Below, piece by piece: positions 4,845 to 7,489 of a stretch of 7,489 bases of DNA. Each line of letters opens with the position of its first letter. Positions within the stretch are counted from its first letter, which is position 1. This DNA is from Verrucomicrobiota bacterium. Lineage in GTDB: Bacteria; Verrucomicrobiota; Verrucomicrobiae; Chthoniobacterales; UBA10450. The notes below the pieces were generated by a model. That model saw only the letters and a list, made by a program, of their open reading frames with translations. It searched no databases and had not been told where the DNA came from. The translations under genes were made by a program, and so were the position numbers. The stretch spans positions 1-7,489 of the forward strand of contig QHOZ01000175.1 in the NCBI GenBank assembly GCA_003219495.1, in the 5' to 3' direction.

Positions 4845-5771
4845 ATGGAAGATTTCACTTACCATCGTCCGGTGTTGGCCGCGGAAGCGGTGGAATTACT
4901 CGCGCCGCATCCCGGCTCGCTCGTTGTCGACGGCACCGTTGGCGGCGGCGGACACACCGAAGCGATTTTGAAAACCGGCGCCGACGTTCTCGGGCTCGAT
5001 CAAGACCTGGACGCAATCGCCGAAGCGCGCGAAGCCCTCGCGCCCTACGGTGGACGGGTCACGCTTCATCAAGCCAACTTTCGCGAGGTCGACAAGATTC
5101 TCGATCAGCTCGGCGTTAAGAAAATCGGCGGCGCGCTGCTCGACATCGGCGTCTCATCGCGCCAACTCGAAAACGCTTCACGCGGATTCAGCATGATGCG
5201 CAACGGTCCACTCGATATGCGCATGGATCCAAGATCGACAATGAACGCCGCGCACATCGTCAATAACTATAGCGACGAAGAACTCACTCGAATATTTCGC
5301 GATCTCGGCGAAGAGCCTGCCGCCCGTCGGATCGCCTCTTTAATAGTGAAGATGCGTAAAGACGCGCCCTTCACCGAAACGTTACAGCTCGCCAAGGCGA
5401 TCGAGAAAGTCGTCGGTCGTCACGGCCGGCGTCATCCCGCGACGCAGATCTTTCAGGCGTTGCGCATGGAAGTAAACGACGAGCTCAGCGCGCTCGAGCA
5501 AGGTCTGCGCGCCTTGACGAAGCGACTCGAAATCGGTGCGCGAATCGCAGTCATTTCGTTCCATTCACTCGAGGATCGCATCGTGAAAAACTTTATTCGC
5601 GATCACAGCCGCGAGTGGATCGACAAACCCGAGTGGCCGGAGCCGCGCCGGAATCCCGAATACGATTTGCGCCCGATCACGGACAAACCAATCGAGCCCG
5701 GTGAAAACGAGCGCCGCACAAATCCGCGCTCGCGAAGCGCGAAATTGCGCGTGGCGGAGAAAATCACATGA
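4845..5771 (+). CDS. rsmH: 16S rRNA (cytosine(1402)-N(4))-methyltransferase RsmH (MraW)
   Basis: This 308-residue enzyme transfers a methyl group from S-adenosylmethionine to N4 of C1402 in 16S rRNA, in the decoding centre. Family motifs are in order: HRPVL near the N-terminus, SAM-binding VDGTVGGGGHT at 28-38, an acidic GLDQD at 50-54, LLDIGVSS at 98-105, RGFSM-x-x-NGPLDMRMD at 113-128, RRHPATQIFQALRMEVNDEL at 195-214, ISFHSLEDR at 237-245 and a C-terminal NPRSRSAKLR (293-302). The frame is open further upstream, overlapping mraZ, with ATG at 4770, but the start at 4845 has a strong Shine-Dalgarno and gives the normal RsmH length and N-terminus. That leaves 86 bases after mraZ. The stop overlaps the ftsL start (ATGA, 5768-5771). 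Confidence 0.96.
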   Translation: MEDFTYHRPVLAAEAVELLAPHPGSLVVDGTVGGGGHTEAILKTGADVLGLDQDLDAIAEAREALAPYGGRVTLHQANFREVDKILDQLGVKKIGGALLDIGVSSRQLENASRGFSMMRNGPLDMRMDPRSTMNAAHIVNNYSDEELTRIFRDLGEEPAARRIASLIVKMRKDAPFTETLQLAKAIEKVVGRHGRRHPATQIFQALRMEVNDELSALEQGLRALTKRLEIGARIAVISFHSLEDRIVKNFIRDHSREWIDKPEWPEPRRNPEYDLRPITDKPIEPGENERRTNPRSRSAKLRVAEKIT

Positions 5772-6130
5772 GCCGTTCGCGACGAAACTGGAATGAAGTG
5801 AACGCCGCCTCGCTGGCACGCTGGATTGTCCTCACCGGATTCCTCGCCCTGACCGGTCTCTGTTACGTTTATCTCACGCTGCAGCTTTACCATCTCGGCG
5901 ATCGCAAAAAGGCGCTCGAGAACGAAGTCGCGAACTTGAAAGCGCAGAACGAAGTCGCGAGCGCGCAAATCGCCGCCCTCACCTCGCGCTCGGCGCTGCA
6001 ACGCCGCTTGAAAGAAGGTTATTTGAAAATGATCCCCATCGCCGAGCACAACATCGTTCGGATGACATTGCCCGCGCGCAATTCGGAGGATCAAGTCCAG
6101 CCAGTTTCCAATCAGCGAGTTGTGAGATGA
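5768..6130 (+). CDS. ftsL: FtsL-like cell division protein
   Basis: This 120-residue bitopic membrane protein occupies the standard ftsL position between rsmH and ftsI. It has a basic cytoplasmic N-terminus, one membrane helix (about 17-38) and a predicted coiled coil (about 44-85) with heptad-like leucines and alanines and many charged residues, followed by a short tail. FtsL forms a subcomplex with FtsB and FtsQ (DivIB) that activates the septal peptidoglycan synthase FtsW/FtsI. FtsL sequences are poorly conserved, so the call rests on size, topology and position rather than on a motif. It overlaps rsmH by 4 bases and ftsI by 4 bases (ATGA at both junctions), so the three genes are very likely translated in a coupled way. 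A generic septum-formation initiator (FtsB-like) would look similar. Confidence 0.8.
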   Translation: MSRSRRNWNEVNAASLARWIVLTGFLALTGLCYVYLTLQLYHLGDRKKALENEVANLKAQNEVASAQIAALTSRSALQRRLKEGYLKMIPIAEHNIVRMTLPARNSEDQVQPVSNQRVVR

Positions 6131-7489
6131 AATGGAACAGCCGAACACGATGCGCCACCATCTGCCTCGGCTTCGTTCTGCTCTTCAGCGCTTTTTCGTT
6201 TCGCTTGATCTATCTTCAGATGATCAAGCACGACCAGTACGCGGGACTCGCGGCTGAGAAGCACGTCATCAAGCAGCCGATCTTCGCCGAGCGCGGAATC
6301 ATTCTCGACGCGAACAACGAACTTCTCGCCCACAACGTTCCGGTCGAGACTGTCGAGGCCGACGCCAGCCGTTTGACTGACGTCGATGCGACTGTCGATC
6401 TTGTCAGCGCGGAGTTGCAGCTCCCGCGCAGCGAGGTTTCGGAAAAACTTCACACCGATCGGCGATACATCGTGCTCAAGCGCGAGGTCGCCAAAGTGAA
6501 TTCCGATTCGCTTCGCCAAAAACTGCGCGCGAAAAACTTGCGCGGAATTTATTTCGAGCAGGACGCGACTCGGATTTACCCGAACGGCGCGATGCTTTGT
6601 CACGTGATCGGCTTCACCGACTTCGATCACAAAGGAATTCAAGGCGTTGAAGGTTCACTCGATGAATATCTGCGCGGGCAGGATGGATATCGCTACATCG
6701 AACACAATCGCGCCGGTCAGGAGATTGTGCTCTATCGCGGCCAGGAACGCGCGTCGCGCAACGGCTATCAGGTCCACCTCACGGTCGATCTGAATTTGCA
6801 AAACATTGTCGAGAACGAGATCGACGCCGCGATGCGCCAATATCTGCCGAAGAAAGCGACGATCATTTTAATGCGGCCGCAGACCGGCGAAATCCTCGCA
6901 ATGGCGAATCGGCCGGCTTTCGATCTCAATCAACGTTCCGACGCGAAACCGGAGCAAATGAAGAACCGCGCGATCTGCGACATGATGGAGCCGGGATCGA
7001 CATTCAAAATCGTCGCCGCGGCCGCCGCGCTGAATGAGCACAAGTTCGGCCTCGATTCCTACATCTTTTGCGAGAACGGAATTTGGAATTATGGCGGCAC
7101 TCCGCTCCACGACCACGCCGCGTTCAGCGATCTCAGCGTGAAAGATATTCTCATTAAATCGAGCAACATCGGCGCCGCGAAAATGGCGGTCACGCTCGGG
7201 GATCAGAAATTTTACGAATACATTCGGCGTTTCGGCTTCGGCGAACGCACGGGAGTGGAACTTCCCGGCGAAATCCCCGGACTCATCCGTTCGCCGAATT
7301 CGTGGAGCAAAATTTCGATTACGCACATTCCGATGGGTCATGAGATCGGCGTGACACCGCTGCAAATGGCGACCGCAATGTGCACGATCGCAAACGGCGG
7401 GAAATTAATGACGCCGCGCATCGTGAAATCGATCACGACCGCGGATGGGAAAGCGGTCAGCACATTGAAACCGATCGTGTTGCGCCAGG
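6127..7489 (+). CDS. ftsI: Division-specific penicillin-binding protein (FtsI/PBP3-type), N-terminal 454 codons, runs off right edge
   Basis: This is a class B penicillin-binding protein, a transpeptidase that cross-links septal peptidoglycan in the periplasm, with FtsW as partner. The reading frame has no stop to the window end. Features in order: short cytoplasmic N-terminus, one membrane helix (about 10-32), the class B dimerisation-domain opening AERGIILDANNELLA (54-68), an IYPNGAMLCHVIGF stretch (150-163) and GVEGSLD-x-YL (173-182), then the transpeptidase domain. The catalytic motif S-x-x-K is EPGSTFK at 288-294 (Ser291, Lys294), and the second motif S-x-N is KSSNIG at 344-349 (Ser345, Asn347). 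The third motif, KTG, would lie just past the edge. It starts inside the ftsL stop (ATGA, 6127-6130). Position in the dcw cluster supports FtsI rather than PBP2. Whether C-terminal PASTA domains follow cannot be seen. Confidence 0.93.
   Translation, partial: MKWNSRTRCATICLGFVLLFSAFSFRLIYLQMIKHDQYAGLAAEKHVIKQPIFAERGIILDANNELLAHNVPVETVEADASRLTDVDATVDLVSAELQLPRSEVSEKLHTDRRYIVLKREVAKVNSDSLRQKLRAKNLRGIYFEQDATRIYPNGAMLCHVIGFTDFDHKGIQGVEGSLDEYLRGQDGYRYIEHNRAGQEIVLYRGQERASRNGYQVHLTVDLNLQNIVENEIDAAMRQYLPKKATIILMRPQTGEILAMANRPAFDLNQRSDAKPEQMKNRAICDMMEPGSTFKIVAAAAALNEHKFGLDSYIFCENGIWNYGGTPLHDHAAFSDLSVKDILIKSSNIGAAKMAVTLGDQKFYEYIRRFGFGERTGVELPGEIPGLIRSPNSWSKISITHIPMGHEIGVTPLQMATAMCTIANGGKLMTPRIVKSITTADGKAVSTLKPIVLRQ

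Noticed and set aside
6112..7365. Minus-strand open frames (176, 61 and 165 codons) opposite ftsI
   Set aside because: The plus strand encodes an unmistakable class B penicillin-binding protein with SxxK and SxN motifs; the antisense frames show no motif or ribosome site.

Overview
The window looks like chromosomal DNA from a moderately GC-rich Gram-negative bacterium. It carries a TonB/ExbB/ExbD energy-transducing set, which implies an outer membrane, and the start of a classical division and cell wall (dcw) cluster. G/C-rich third positions and the flavour of the TonB, ExbB and FtsI proteins suggest a soil-type Verrucomicrobiota. That placement is an impression from sequence alone and is low confidence; Acidobacteriota or a similar phylum would also fit.

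Layout: two divergent blocks share a 123-base intergenic region (4186-4308). Leftward (minus strand), in order of transcription, are a small secreted YD-repeat-like protein interrupted by an in-frame TAG, an ExbB/TolQ channel protein, an ExbD/TolR protein, a TonB-like protein, a 79-residue membrane-anchored zinc-ribbon protein, a GuaB3-type IMP dehydrogenase, and the first 109 codons of a FabF-type ketoacyl-ACP synthase that runs off the left edge. exbD/tonB and tonB/zinc-ribbon each overlap by 4 bases, zinc-ribbon and guaB3 are 2 bases apart, and the remaining gaps are 18-51 bases, so this looks like one operon.

Rightward (plus strand) are mraZ, rsmH (mraW), an ftsL-like gene and the first 454 codons of an ftsI-type penicillin-binding protein that runs off the right edge. 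rsmH/ftsL and ftsL/ftsI overlap by 4 bases each (ATGA). In front of mraZ lies a four-unit, 10-base-period GTGG repeat that matches the known MraZ operator, so the cluster is probably autoregulated by MraZ.

No RNA genes, CRISPR arrays, insertion sequences or convincing terminators were seen, and coding density is very high. I did not find a clear new defence or mobile system. The points most worth a second look are the TAG that falls on a repeat tyrosine in the YD-repeat gene, a lysine at a usually acidic or polar channel position in ExbB, the undescribed small zinc-ribbon membrane protein, and the coupling of a TonB system to guaB3 and fabF.
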